Below, piece by piece: positions 31,784 through 40,256 of a stretch of 41,620 nucleotides of DNA; the stretch's first letter is position 1; every line of letters starts with the position of its first letter. The notes beneath the pieces are model-generated. The model saw only the letters and a program-made list of their open reading frames with translations. It was not told the origin of the DNA and did no database searches. This DNA comes from Acidobacteriaceae bacterium. Its GTDB lineage: Bacteria > Acidobacteriota > Terriglobia > Terriglobales > Acidobacteriaceae. The DNA is taken from the NCBI GenBank assembly GCA_003138515.1, contig PLGG01000030.1, positions 218 through 41,837 of the forward strand, in the 5' to 3' direction. The translations under genes and the position numbers were made by a program.

Positions 31784-32743
31784 TCAGTGTCTGCGCTCCT
31801 CTAGATCCTTCTCAACCTCCAGCGCCGCCATGCACCCGGAGCCGGCCGCGGTAATCGCCTGACGGTAGCGCCTGTCCTGCACATCTCCGCACGCATAGAC
31901 GCCCGGCACAATGGCGCCGTCACGCGTTGTGAACACGTTGTTCGTCGTCTTGATGTACCCCTCGTCGTCGAGATCGATCTGCCCGACAAACATCTTTGTA
32001 TTCGGCTCGTGCCCAATGCCGAGAAACATCCCACTCACCTTCAGCTCTTCCTGCTCGCCGTTCTTCACGTCGCGGAGTCGCAAGCCCTTCACTTCCTTCT
32101 CATCCACGCCCAACACTTCGTCCACAACCGTGTTCGTTCGCAGCTCGATTTTGGGGTGCGCGATAGCGCGCTCGAGCATGATCTTCGAGGCGCGGAACGC
32201 GTCCCGCCGATGCAGCAGTGTGACCTTCGAGGCAAAGCGCGACAGAAAAATCGCCTCTTCCATCGCCGAGTCGCCGCCGCCAACTACCGCAATGTCCTTG
32301 TCGCGGAAGAAGAATCCGTCGCAGGTGGCGCAACTCGACACCCCCCGCCCGATGAGCGCCTGCTCGCTGGGCAGCCCCAGCCAGCGCGCGCTCGCACCCG
32401 ATGCCACAATCAGCGTGCGCGTGTGAATCTCGCAGCCCGGCCCGCTCGTCGACGTGCGCAGCTTGATGGGATGCGCGCCCACTTCCACCGACTCCAACAG
32501 TGCATGCTGGTACTCCGCGCCAAACCGCGCGGCCTGCTTCTTCATATTGGCAATCAGTTCCGGCCCCTGGATCCCATCCGGCCAGCCGGGAAAGTTTTCG
32601 ACCAGCGTCGTAATCGAGAGCTGGCCGCCGGGCTCGTGGCCCTCCAGGACCAGCGGTTTGAGCCCGGCTCGCGCGGTATATAGCGCTGCCGTCAATCCGG
32701 CGCAGCCGGAGCCAAGAATCACGGTGTCGCGTATCTCTGCCAT
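31784..32743 (-). CDS. trxB: Thioredoxin reductase
   Basis: A 319-residue flavoprotein that reduces thioredoxin with NADPH. It has the FAD motif LGSGCAGLTAALYTARAGL (10-28), GGQL (39-42), ENFPGWPDGIQGPEL, the redox-active disulfide Cys138-Ala-Thr-Cys141 (SSCATCDGFF), the NADPH motif VVGGGDSAMEEAIFLSRFA, LLHRRDAFRAS, and the second FAD segment GVYACGDVQDRRYRQAITAAGSGC near the end. All functional residues are present and the length is typical. No thioredoxin gene is adjacent. It has a long non-coding region upstream (32744-33132) shared with the divergent gene at 33133. Confidence 0.95.
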   Translation of the reverse strand: MAEIRDTVILGSGCAGLTAALYTARAGLKPLVLEGHEPGGQLSITTLVENFPGWPDGIQGPELIANMKKQAARFGAEYQHALLESVEVGAHPIKLRTSTSGPGCEIHTRTLIVASGASARWLGLPSEQALIGRGVSSCATCDGFFFRDKDIAVVGGGDSAMEEAIFLSRFASKVTLLHRRDAFRASKIMLERAIAHPKIELRTNTVVDEVLGVDEKEVKGLRLRDVKNGEQEELKVSGMFLGIGHEPNTKMFVGQIDLDDEGYIKTTNNVFTTRDGAIVPGVYACGDVQDRRYRQAITAAGSGCMAALEVEKDLEERRH

Positions 32744-33132
32744 GGGTTTACCCGAGTCGATTGTAGACGGAAGGGCCTGTACACCGAACTTCTCTGCGCC
32801 GGCCTTTCACTTCAGATAGGATGACACGGACGACGGCTTGGACTCGGACGGACGAATCTCGGCGGCGCAGGAATCGGCACTCTCGACGAGAGATCTCTAA
32901 TGGTCGCCGTCTGTGCATGAGCGATTTCTGATCCTTCGCGCCGGCCTGCCCCCTTCCAACCCAAGTGCGCGGCAATTCTGAACCGCACGCCACTCAAAAA
33001 CCTCTCATACTCCGGAGGTTGCTCTGAATGCTCTCATCTGCGACGCAGCCTGGCAACATTAGAAGCTCTTAACGATCGTCAATAGCCACTGGAATTGCAC
33101 ATGCCCCCCATCCACTCCGCTTGGGGGATCTC
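32744..33132. other. Divergent intergenic region trxB / secreted protein
   Basis: Nothing coding is supported in this stretch of 389 bp. It must hold the promoters of trxB (leftward) and of the large secreted protein (rightward). I could not identify a convincing -35/-10 pair, riboswitch or repeat. Confidence 0.5.
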
Positions 33133-36081
33133 GTGCCCATCGCTACCTCCGCGCCCACGCACGCCGCTTCCGCTCGCTCGGCCTGGCGTCACAGCCGAGC
33201 AGTCTTCCCCCTCGCCATGCTTTTCCTCGTTCCCGCATGCGCGATGGCCGGCGGGCCGAAGTACGTTGCTGGAACCAGCTTTTTCAATCCCGCAGTCATT
33301 GGCCAGACCGTGCACTGGGCGGGCGGCCAAATTAACTACTACGTGGATCAGGGCCCGCTCTCGAGTTTCGTTTCAAATCAGCAGGCCACCGCGATGGTCG
33401 ACGCCGCAGCCGCCCTTTGGAGCGCCGTTCCCACTGCCGGCGTCACCCTCGCTGACAGTGGCCCGCTCAACGAAGATGTGAGCGGCGCGAACTTTACAGT
33501 GGACTCCTCCGGCGCGATCACCGCGCCCGCCGACGTGACACCCGCGGCCACCAACTATCCTCTCGCCGTGATCTACGATGCCGACGGCTCAGTGATCAAC
33601 GCGATCTTCGGCGCCACCACAAGCCAGCCTGACGCATGCCAGAACAACGGCGTCTACGTCTGGATGGACAACCTGAACCCCGACGCTACGATCGCGCATG
33701 CGGTCATCATCCTGAACGGCCTCTGCGCCACCAACTCCGACATGTTGGAGATGATGAGCTTTGAGCTGGAGCGCGCCTTCGGCCGCGTCCTTGGCCTCGA
33801 TTTTTCGCAAGTCAATCCCGGCGCAACCACGAACGGCGAGGCCGGCGGGACGCAGGGCTGGCCCATCATGGAACCGTTGAGCGGCGCATGCGGTGCAAGC
33901 GGAGGAGACTGTATCCCCGACCCCACGGTTCTGCGCTACGATGACATCGCCGCCCTCAACCGCATCTACCCCATCACTGCCGCCAATTTGGCAAACTTCC
34001 CCGGCAAGCAGCTCAGCGCGTCCAACACCATCTCCATCCAGGGCGAGGTCACTTTCCGCACCGGCTACGGGATGCAGGGCGTCAATGTGGTGGCGCGCCC
34101 GCTTGACGCCAACGGCAATCCCCTCTTCCAGTACACCGTCACTGCAGTGACCGGCGCGAGCTTCAGCGGCAATCACGGCAACCCCGTAACCGGATTCTCC
34201 GATGCCGGCGGCAACCCGCTCACGATGTGGGGCTCGAATGATCCCTCGCTGCAGGGTTCCTTCGACCTGAGCGGCATTCCACTTCCGCCCGGCGTAACCA
34301 CCGCCAGCTACCAGGTCACCTTTGAGGCAATCGATCCACTCTACATTCTCGAAAACTCGGTCGGCCCCTACACGCAGGGCCAGGTTTCGCCTTCCGGCGC
34401 GCTGAACTCCATCACCCTGTCCAACCTGTCCCCGGGAAGCACGCAGACGCTCAGCGTAACCGTTGCCGGCTCTCCCGTCGCCGGTTTCAACGACGCCATC
34501 GGCTCTGAGTCCGAGCCGCGCCCCATGGCCACAGGCGGAATGTGGTGCGGGCGCTTGAGCCAAATCGGCCAGACGGACTGGTTCACCTTCCCAGTGCGCG
34601 CCAATCGCATTTTTACGGTAGTGACCGAGGCTCTCGACGAGTCCGGCGCGCCCTCGAACTCCAAGGCCATGCCGACGATTGGCGTCTGGGACGCATTCGA
34701 CGCCGCTGGCGCGACACCCGTTGGCGCTGCTCCCGGCCTTAACGGATTGGCTGTCGGGGAATCCTGGCTGCGCGTGGCAACCAGCGCTGACGACATTGTG
34801 CGCATCGGAATCGCCGACCTGCGCGGCGACGGCCGCCCCGACTACGCCTACGGCGGCTGGCTCCTTTACGCCGACACGGTTTCGCCCGCGCACTTGTCTG
34901 CCTCTGGCGGTCCCATCACGATCGACGGCGCCGGCTTTCGCCTCGCCGACACGGTTCTGGTCGGCGGGCAGCCCGCGCTAGTCACCAGCATCTCGCCGAA
35001 CCAGATCACCGCCATTGCGCCGCCCGCGGCCTCCGGCGTCACCGGCTCAGTCGACGTTGAAGTCGACGACCTGCCCACCCTCTACGCGGCCGCAGTCATT
35101 CCCGGCGGCATCAGCTACGACTCAGGCGCGGGCGACGCGCTAACCCTCGTCACCGCACCTTCGAACACGGTGCCGATCGGCGTGCCTATTCCCTTCACCG
35201 TCACGGCTCTCAGTTCCTCACTCGCCCCGGCCGGCGGCGTCACTGTCATCTATACCGTCACCGCCGGCACGGCCACGCTCGGCTGCGGACTGCCCGTCTG
35301 CTCGGTGACGGCCACTGGCGACGGCCGCGCCACCATGAACGTGACCGCCGTAGATGGCACGTGGTCGATCGTCACCGCCTCACTCACCAACGGCTCCAGC
35401 CTGCAGGCGCAATTTGCTGGCGGACGTCCGCCGACCCTAGCCTCTCTCTCACCGCGTCTCGCGCTTGCCGCCGGAGCCGCCTTCACCTGGACCGTTCAGG
35501 CTCTTGTGCTCTCGAACGGCATTCCCCTCGCCGGCCAGTCGGTCGCCTGGCAAACTCCGTCCGGTGGCGGCATCAGTCCACAGGGCCCCGCTGCCGCACT
35601 CACCAACTCCGCAGGCATCGCTTCCGAGACCCTCACCGTTGGCCCGCTTGCCGAGGGCCAGGTGGTCAGCATCAACGCTTGCCTGAACGGAACCAGTCAA
35701 TGTGTCGCGTTTACCGCCTATGGCGCGCGTCCGGAGTACGCTCTGCTCGAACCCATCTCCGGCGTCAGCCAGACCCTTGCCGCCTCGGGCACTCCTGGCC
35801 AAATCGCGCTCCGCCTCCTCGACATGGACGGCAACCCCATGGCCGGCGGCACGGTCGCGTTCTATCAGGCGCTCTATGCCTGGTCGCCGCCCTGTGCACC
35901 GCATACGGTCTGCACCCAGGGGACGCTTCTGGCCACGCAGGCCGCCACGGCTACGTCAGCCATTGACGGCTCGGTCACGTTTCTCCCTGTCTCGCTGCCA
36001 GGAATCGCCACCAACCTTCTCGGCCTTGCCGCCTCGGGAGACACCGCCACGGTCCCAATTGCGATTGAGCAGCACCCATAG
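33133..36081 (+). CDS. Large secreted multidomain protein with a zinc-less metzincin-like domain
   Basis: A protein of about 982 residues. The signal peptide runs to about residue 41 (VFPLAMLFLVPACAMA). Domain 1, about 42-290, looks like a matrixin-type metallopeptidase: INYYVDQGPLSSFV, a strand VYVWMDNLNP, then FELERAFGRVLGLDFSQVNP, IMEPLSG and LRYDDIAALNRIYP. In active relatives the motif is HExGHxxGLDHS; here it reads RAFGRVLGLDFS, so three His and the Glu are replaced. Then follow a carboxypeptidase-regulatory-like beta domain (about 305-430), a pre-peptidase-like domain (about 455-570), an IPT/TIG domain (about 598-680) and two or more Ig-like Big repeats (about 690-980). The start is GTG 33133 (GGGGG upstream) or TTG 33121. 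An adhesive or binding role is inferred. Confidence 0.75.
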   Translation: MPIATSAPTHAASARSAWRHSRAVFPLAMLFLVPACAMAGGPKYVAGTSFFNPAVIGQTVHWAGGQINYYVDQGPLSSFVSNQQATAMVDAAAALWSAVPTAGVTLADSGPLNEDVSGANFTVDSSGAITAPADVTPAATNYPLAVIYDADGSVINAIFGATTSQPDACQNNGVYVWMDNLNPDATIAHAVIILNGLCATNSDMLEMMSFELERAFGRVLGLDFSQVNPGATTNGEAGGTQGWPIMEPLSGACGASGGDCIPDPTVLRYDDIAALNRIYPITAANLANFPGKQLSASNTISIQGEVTFRTGYGMQGVNVVARPLDANGNPLFQYTVTAVTGASFSGNHGNPVTGFSDAGGNPLTMWGSNDPSLQGSFDLSGIPLPPGVTTASYQVTFEAIDPLYILENSVGPYTQGQVSPSGALNSITLSNLSPGSTQTLSVTVAGSPVAGFNDAIGSESEPRPMATGGMWCGRLSQIGQTDWFTFPVRANRIFTVVTEALDESGAPSNSKAMPTIGVWDAFDAAGATPVGAAPGLNGLAVGESWLRVATSADDIVRIGIADLRGDGRPDYAYGGWLLYADTVSPAHLSASGGPITIDGAGFRLADTVLVGGQPALVTSISPNQITAIAPPAASGVTGSVDVEVDDLPTLYAAAVIPGGISYDSGAGDALTLVTAPSNTVPIGVPIPFTVTALSSSLAPAGGVTVIYTVTAGTATLGCGLPVCSVTATGDGRATMNVTAVDGTWSIVTASLTNGSSLQAQFAGGRPPTLASLSPRLALAAGAAFTWTVQALVLSNGIPLAGQSVAWQTPSGGGISPQGPAAALTNSAGIASETLTVGPLAEGQVVSINACLNGTSQCVAFTAYGARPEYALLEPISGVSQTLAASGTPGQIALRLLDMDGNPMAGGTVAFYQALYAWSPPCAPHTVCTQGTLLATQAATATSAIDGSVTFLPVSLPGIATNLLGLAASGDTATVPIAIEQHP

Positions 36082-36206
36082 CGCCGGTCGCCGGTGATTC
36101 GTCTCGATTCCTGCTCCCTGGTGGCTGCCCACTGATTTCTCGCCCGTTTCACACCACTTCACCGTCGCGCCCTACAATAGAAATGGAACTCACCTAGAGG
36201 AAAAAC

Positions 36207-36389
36207 ATGCCCCTGTCTGGAGAAGCAATCCGCCTGATGAACTACATTGACGATGTCGCCGTGACCCTGCGCCGGGTGCTTGCTTTAGTCCCCACGCTCT
36301 CGGCCGACGAGCGCGCCAAGGTCGCCGAGCATCTGCTGCAGGCCCGCCCCAGCGTCGAGGAAGTGGCCACGGCCCTTGCCATCAAGTGA
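36207..36389 (+). CDS. Small helical protein, 60 residues
   Basis: A 60-residue soluble protein, probably all-helical: MNYIDDVAVTLRRVLALVPT and LSADERAKVAEHLLQARPSV. No known family recognised. Evidence that it is real: a good ribosome-binding site (CTAGAGGAAAAAC before ATG), a TACAAT element at 36173-36178 placed as a -10 box, and codon use like its neighbours. The next gene starts 22 bp after its stop, or overlaps it if the TTG at 36376 is used, so the two are probably one transcript. Confidence 0.65.
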   Translation: MPLSGEAIRLMNYIDDVAVTLRRVLALVPTLSADERAKVAEHLLQARPSVEEVATALAIK

Positions 36390-36411
36390 GTCTCGCGAGC
36401 CTCTGAAGCTT

Positions 36412-36936
36412 GTGCTCACCGTTGCCATCATCGGCGCCGGGCCTCTCGGCCGCCGCCTCGCATTGGGAGCGGCCCGCGCCGGCTATCGCGTCCTGCTTGA
36501 GGACGTCATGCCTGGCAACCTGCATCATGCGAAGGAATCGATCCGCCAGGAGCTCAGTCCCCAGGCTCTGCCCGCGGTCGCATTCGTTTCTTCGATTGAA
36601 GACGCCGTACGCGAAGCCGACCTCGTGATTGACTGTATCCCCGACGAGCTTGAGTCCAAGCTGGAGATTCTCTGGCTGGTGGACCGCATGGCGCCGCCCC
36701 GCACCGTGATCGCAACCCCAACCATCCACCAGTCCATCGGCGACCTGGCCAGTTGCACCAACCGGCGGGAGAAATGCATCGCCATCGCCGCCGCGCCTGA
36801 AGATTTAACGGCCGGCACAGGCGCAGATCTTGTGCTTCGCGCCGCGCCGTTCACCAGCGACGAAACCGCAGCTCTTCTCGTAGATTTCTTTCGCCGGCTC
36901 GGCTTTCGCCCGCACGTCGAGCGTCTTCCAGAGTAG
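36412..36936 (+). CDS. 3-hydroxyacyl-CoA dehydrogenase NAD-binding domain protein, lacking C-domain
   Basis: A protein of about 174 residues containing only the 3HCDH_N Rossmann domain. VAIIGAGPLGRRLALGAARAGYRVLLEDV is the NAD-binding GxGxxG fold (residues about 4-32, in two strands); ADLVIDCIPDELESKLEI matches the family strand VIEAVPE. The catalytic-His segment, normally GxHFxNP, reads AIAAAPEDLT, and the second (3HCDH) domain is absent. It is therefore not a normal dehydrogenase and may bind NAD or be a regulatory remnant. The start is uncertain: GTG 36412 begins right at the fold; TTG 36376 adds 12 residues and overlaps the upstream small gene. It ends two bases before twin hairpins. Confidence 0.68.
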   Translation: MLTVAIIGAGPLGRRLALGAARAGYRVLLEDVMPGNLHHAKESIRQELSPQALPAVAFVSSIEDAVREADLVIDCIPDELESKLEILWLVDRMAPPRTVIATPTIHQSIGDLASCTNRREKCIAIAAAPEDLTAGTGADLVLRAAPFTSDETAALLVDFFRRLGFRPHVERLPE

Positions 36937-36937
36937 C

Positions 36938-36981
36938 GCCGGTCTCCAGACCGGCTGTCGTGCGGGTCTCTAGACCCGCAC
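36938..36981. repeat. Twin hairpins with matched design
   Basis: Two perfect hairpins follow each other: GCCGGTCT-CC-AGACCGGC at 36938-36955, and arms GTGCGGGTCT (36960-36969) and AGACCCGCAC (36972-36981) with a CT loop. Both close with GGTCT/AGACC and a two-base loop, so they look like one repeat in two versions, as in REP doublets. They start one base after the stop codon of the upstream gene and could also act as a transcript end-point. Confidence 0.65.
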
Positions 36982-37021
36982 TTAAACTCGTCGCTACCAC
37001 GCCGACCGGGCCAACACTGGA

Positions 37022-37324
37022 CTACAACAAGCCAAGAAAGAGCTCGAGAACGCACTCCACGACCGCCACCGTCCGAGATTCATCTTCATCGCAGACGCAG
37101 CTCTCCACCGGGTTACTTGGGTTATATAGGACTTCGACTTCCGCCCCATTCTCCCACGCGTGTGAGGAATGGAATTTACCCCTGTATTGCTTGCTTTCGA
37201 CCGCATAGGAAAAGGCGACCGAGAAGTAGCCTACCAACAAGCTCGCCGGCAATCGCGATTGAGGATTTTCCCAGTCGCAACTTCGAATCGTTCCGGTTGC
37301 CAGGAGCCAATTCTCGTAGGCCAT
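37022..37324 (-). CDS. DUF3592-like protein
   Basis: A protein of about 100 residues (MAYENWLLATGTIRSCDWE onwards). The pattern 'GTI...YFSVAFSYAVESKQYRGKF...GAEVEVLYNPSNPVES' is the DUF3592 beta-sheet signature: a strand with the motif YxVxGxxYxG, a loop, then GxxVxVxYNPxNPxxS. At the end is a hydrophobic stretch, TVAVVECVLELFLGLL, probably a membrane helix. The full family has two TM helices around the domain; only the C-terminal one is clear here. ATG 37324 is preferred over 37360. It lies on the opposite strand to its left neighbour and about 60 bp downstream of pckG, in the same direction. Confidence 0.62.
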   Translation of the reverse strand: MAYENWLLATGTIRSCDWENPQSRLPASLLVGYFSVAFSYAVESKQYRGKFHSSHAWENGAEVEVLYNPSNPVESCVCDEDESRTVAVVECVLELFLGLL

Positions 37325-37387
37325 CTGTGCGCCCTGTCGCGGGTTCACCCGCGTGCCCATATTCCCTAATCCCTGTTCCCTGTCTTT

Positions 37388-39214
37388 TCACATCCTGCAG
37401 ATCAACAACTCCCGCTCGTAGATCATCTCCGGCGGCAGGTGGTCGTGTACGTCGATAAAGAGTTCCTCATGCCCAATCAGCTCCTTGCGCCAGGCGGCAC
37501 GGTCCACCTCCTGCATCTGGTCGAACTGCGCGCGCGAAATGTTCAACCCAGCCCACTCCATGTCGTCGTAGTATGGCGTCCAGCCAATCGGCGTTTCCTT
37601 GCCCTGTGCGCGTCCGCGCACGCGGTCCACAATCCACTTCAGCACCCGCATATTCTCGCTGAACCCCGGCCACAGGAATTGCCCGTCCTCGCCCTTGCGG
37701 AACCAGTTCACATTGAAGATCCGCGGCGTGGAGCTGAGCGATCGTTGCATCTTGATCCAGTGGCGGAAGTAGTCGCCCATGTGATAGCCGCAGAACGGCA
37801 GCATCGCCATCGGATCGCGTCTCATCACGCCCACCGCGCCGCTCGCCGCCGCCGTTGTCTCCGAGCCCATGGTGGCGCCGACGTAAACGCCTGCGCTCCA
37901 ATTGAACGCCTGATAGACCAGCGGCATTGTCGTCGAGCGCCGCCCGCCAAAAACGAATGCGCCGATCGGCACACCCTCCGGGTCTTCCCAAGCTTCATCG
38001 ATCGATGGGCACTGCGAAGCCGGCGCGGTAAAGCGTCCATTCGGATGCGCTGCCTTGGCCCCGGTCTGCCTCGCAATCTCCGGCGTCCAGCGCTCGCCGC
38101 GCCAATCCGTGCACTCAGCCGGCGGCTCGTCGGTCATCCCCTCCCACCACACGCCGCCGTCCGGAGTCAGCGCCACATTCGTAAAAATCGTGTTCCGGCG
38201 GAGAGTCATCATCGCATTGTGATTCGTCTTCTCGCTTGTGCCCGGAGCCACGCCAAAAAAACCCGCTTCCGGGTTGATCGCTCGCAGTTGACCGTTGGCG
38301 TCCGGTTTGATCCAGGCGATGTCGTCGCCGACAGTCGTCACCTTCCAGTCGCCCAGCGCCTTCGGCGGCACCATCATCGCGAAGTTGGTCTTGCCGCACG
38401 CCGACGGGAAAGCCGCCGCCACATAAGTCTTTTCTCCCTGCGGCGACTCCACGCCCAGAATGAGCATGTGCTCGGCCATCCAGCCTTCGTCGCGTGCAAT
38501 GTTCGAAGCGATGCGCAGCGCGAAGCATTTCTTGCCCAGCAGCGCATTGCCGCCATAGCCCGACCCATAGCTCCAGATCTCGCGAGTCTCAGGGAAATGG
38601 ACAATGTACTTCGCCTCGTTGCATGGCCAGGGCACATCCTTCTGCCCGGCGGCGAGCGGCGCGCCAACCGAGTGCATGCACGGCACCACGCGCACTGACC
38701 CCTTGTCGATCTCCTGGAGCACGGGCAGCCCGATCCGCGTCATGATGCGCATGTTCGCCACCACGTAGGGCGAATCGGTTAACTCCACTCCGATCCGCGA
38801 CATCGGCGAGCCCACCGGCCCCATGCTGAAGGCCAGCACATACATCGTCCGTCCGCGCATGCAGCCGTTGAATAGCTCCTTGAGCTTCTTGCGCATCTCG
38901 TACGGCTCAACCCAATTGTTGGTCGGCCCCGCATTGTCTTTCGAAAAAGAGCAGATAAACGTCCGGTCCTCAATGCGCGCAACGTCGCGCTGGTCTGAAC
39001 GCGCGTAAAAGCAACCCGGCCACTTCTCCTGATTCAGCCGGATGAAGGTCCCCGCCGCTACCAGCTCATCGCACAGCCACTCGTACTCCTGTTGGCTTCC
39101 GTCCACCCAGTGGATGGCGGCCGGCTGCGTAAGCTCCGCCATCTTTTCCACCCAGCGAATCAGGTGCTTGTTCGTCGTCAGCGGCTTGGCGATGCTCGAT
39201 TTCCCGAGTTTCAT
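37388..39214 (-). CDS. pckG: Phosphoenolpyruvate carboxykinase (GTP)
   Basis: The 608-residue cytoplasmic enzyme converts oxaloacetate and GTP to phosphoenolpyruvate, GDP and CO2, at the entry to gluconeogenesis. [14 protein letters not shown] (kinase-1 loop with the reactive Cys), VGDDIAWIK (kinase-2), [34 protein letters not shown] and [16 protein letters not shown] are all GTP-type PEPCK signatures; the ATP-type family lacks them. The length and the catalytic set are normal. The ATG at 39214 follows AGAGGAAG. It is separated by 551 bp from the gene upstream and has its own promoter region. Confidence 0.97.
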   Translation of the reverse strand: MKLGKSSIAKPLTTNKHLIRWVEKMAELTQPAAIHWVDGSQQEYEWLCDELVAAGTFIRLNQEKWPGCFYARSDQRDVARIEDRTFICSFSKDNAGPTNNWVEPYEMRKKLKELFNGCMRGRTMYVLAFSMGPVGSPMSRIGVELTDSPYVVANMRIMTRIGLPVLQEIDKGSVRVVPCMHSVGAPLAAGQKDVPWPCNEAKYIVHFPETREIWSYGSGYGGNALLGKKCFALRIASNIARDEGWMAEHMLILGVESPQGEKTYVAAAFPSACGKTNFAMMVPPKALGDWKVTTVGDDIAWIKPDANGQLRAINPEAGFFGVAPGTSEKTNHNAMMTLRRNTIFTNVALTPDGGVWWEGMTDEPPAECTDWRGERWTPEIARQTGAKAAHPNGRFTAPASQCPSIDEAWEDPEGVPIGAFVFGGRRSTTMPLVYQAFNWSAGVYVGATMGSETTAAASGAVGVMRRDPMAMLPFCGYHMGDYFRHWIKMQRSLSSTPRIFNVNWFRKGEDGQFLWPGFSENMRVLKWIVDRVRGRAQGKETPIGWTPYYDDMEWAGLNISRAQFDQMQEVDRAAWRKELIGHEELFIDVHDHLPPEMIYERELLICRM

Positions 39215-39765
39215 ATGTCTTCCTCTTCTTCAGCCGTCGTTGGCGCGATAAAAAGTCAATTGGTTAAACGATACACATTCACCGTCAGCTGGGCCGTATC
39301 CTTAGTGGCCTGACAGCTTTTGAACAGAAGGAATTCTGCGGGGCTTTTGACTCATTTATACGAGATTCTGGACCATTACAGCAAGATGAAACACGCCCCT
39401 GCAGACGGGCGACTGCCGGCGTAACAGTGAGAATCGTTCTGAACCGAATCGCGAATTGCGGGATAAAGAGCGGGGAAACCGGCGGCGCAGGCACGAATGC
39501 CTCGATTCCCGGAGTCGCTGATTGCTGTAAGTTATTGAAGGATTGGCTCCTCAGGACTCGAACCTTCTTACGTTTTCTTGCCGGCCGAGCATTGCATCGA
39601 TGTGGAGGGTGGGGCCACCGCACAATTGAACCCGTGAAAGTGCGATGAAAACGGGGGAAATGTGCAAAATTGAACAGATCGGTCGCCAGGAAACAGATAT
39701 TAAAGCAATACTCGGTCTATTCTCACTGGCTGGTTGAGTGATGAATCCCCATTCTGGAGGTCATT
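39215..39765. other. 551-bp divergent intergenic region, pckG / receiver-like gene
   Basis: No coding sequence or RNA gene is supported. The region includes a short hairpin CGCCC / GGGCG near 39391-39409 and an A+T-richer part before the receiver-like gene (AGATATTAAAGCAATACTC, about 39695-39713) that probably contains its promoter. Near 39543-39556 a segment resembles a tRNA T-arm on the minus strand but has no matching acceptor stem. Confidence 0.5.
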
Positions 39766-40155
39766 ATGTCCCTAACGGTTGTCCTGGCCGTCGGCTTGGA
39801 TTCGTCACTTCTGGCGAGTCTGAGCTCAGTTTGGCAATCCGCTGGATTCATCGTCGCGTCCACAGGGTCGATTAGGGAAGCGATCATTCAAATCCGGGAC
39901 GGTGATTTCGACCTGGTCCTCCTCGGCCATTCCATCCCAACCGATAGCCGGGAGAGATTGACCTTCCTGATTCGGGCAATCGGCTCGCGGACGCCTGTGG
40001 TTTCGATTACGGACTCGTCAACTGGCTGCGACAGCTTTGCCGACGCAACAATCAGGAATGAGCCGACCAGCCTGCTGCAAAGTATTGGAGAACTAATGGC
40101 TGAACGAGCGAAATCGCCCGCGCCGAGTCGAGCCATGCCGGGCATTGCAGCATAA
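39766..40155 (+). CDS. Receiver-like protein lacking phosphorylation residues
   Basis: A 129-residue single-domain protein with the (beta/alpha)5 pattern of response regulator receivers. SLTVVLAVGLDSSLLASLSS should hold the acidic pair after strand 1. DFDLVLLGHSIP should hold the phospho-Asp, which is Gly here (about residue 52). TPVVSITDSS matches strand 4, and ATIRNEPTSLLQSI has Asn where the conserved Lys should be. With these replaced it cannot be phosphorylated in the usual way, so it is a pseudo-receiver. The last 15 residues are a flexible Ser/Pro/Ala tail. A good site, CTGGAGG, precedes the ATG. A Crp/Fnr-type regulator gene follows 101 bp on. Confidence 0.65.
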   Translation: MSLTVVLAVGLDSSLLASLSSVWQSAGFIVASTGSIREAIIQIRDGDFDLVLLGHSIPTDSRERLTFLIRAIGSRTPVVSITDSSTGCDSFADATIRNEPTSLLQSIGELMAERAKSPAPSRAMPGIAA

Positions 40156-40256
40156 GAGGCATCGGCACAGCGCCTTCAAATCTGCGGGCGGGTTTGAGAA
40201 TGCCTGTCCGGCGGGCGCAACTGTCGGTATCGAATTGACAAGTTGGAGGAAGATCG

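Noticed and set aside
37439..38698. Long plus-strand open frame opposite pckG
   Set aside because: PckG is complete on the minus strand; the plus-strand product is His/Arg-rich without domains.
39536..39560. tRNA-like 3' part on the minus strand (GGTTCGAGTCC then GAGGAGCCA)
   Set aside because: The T-stem pairs at only about three positions and no matching 5' acceptor or anticodon arm is found. It could be an attachment-site remnant, but there is no integrase here.
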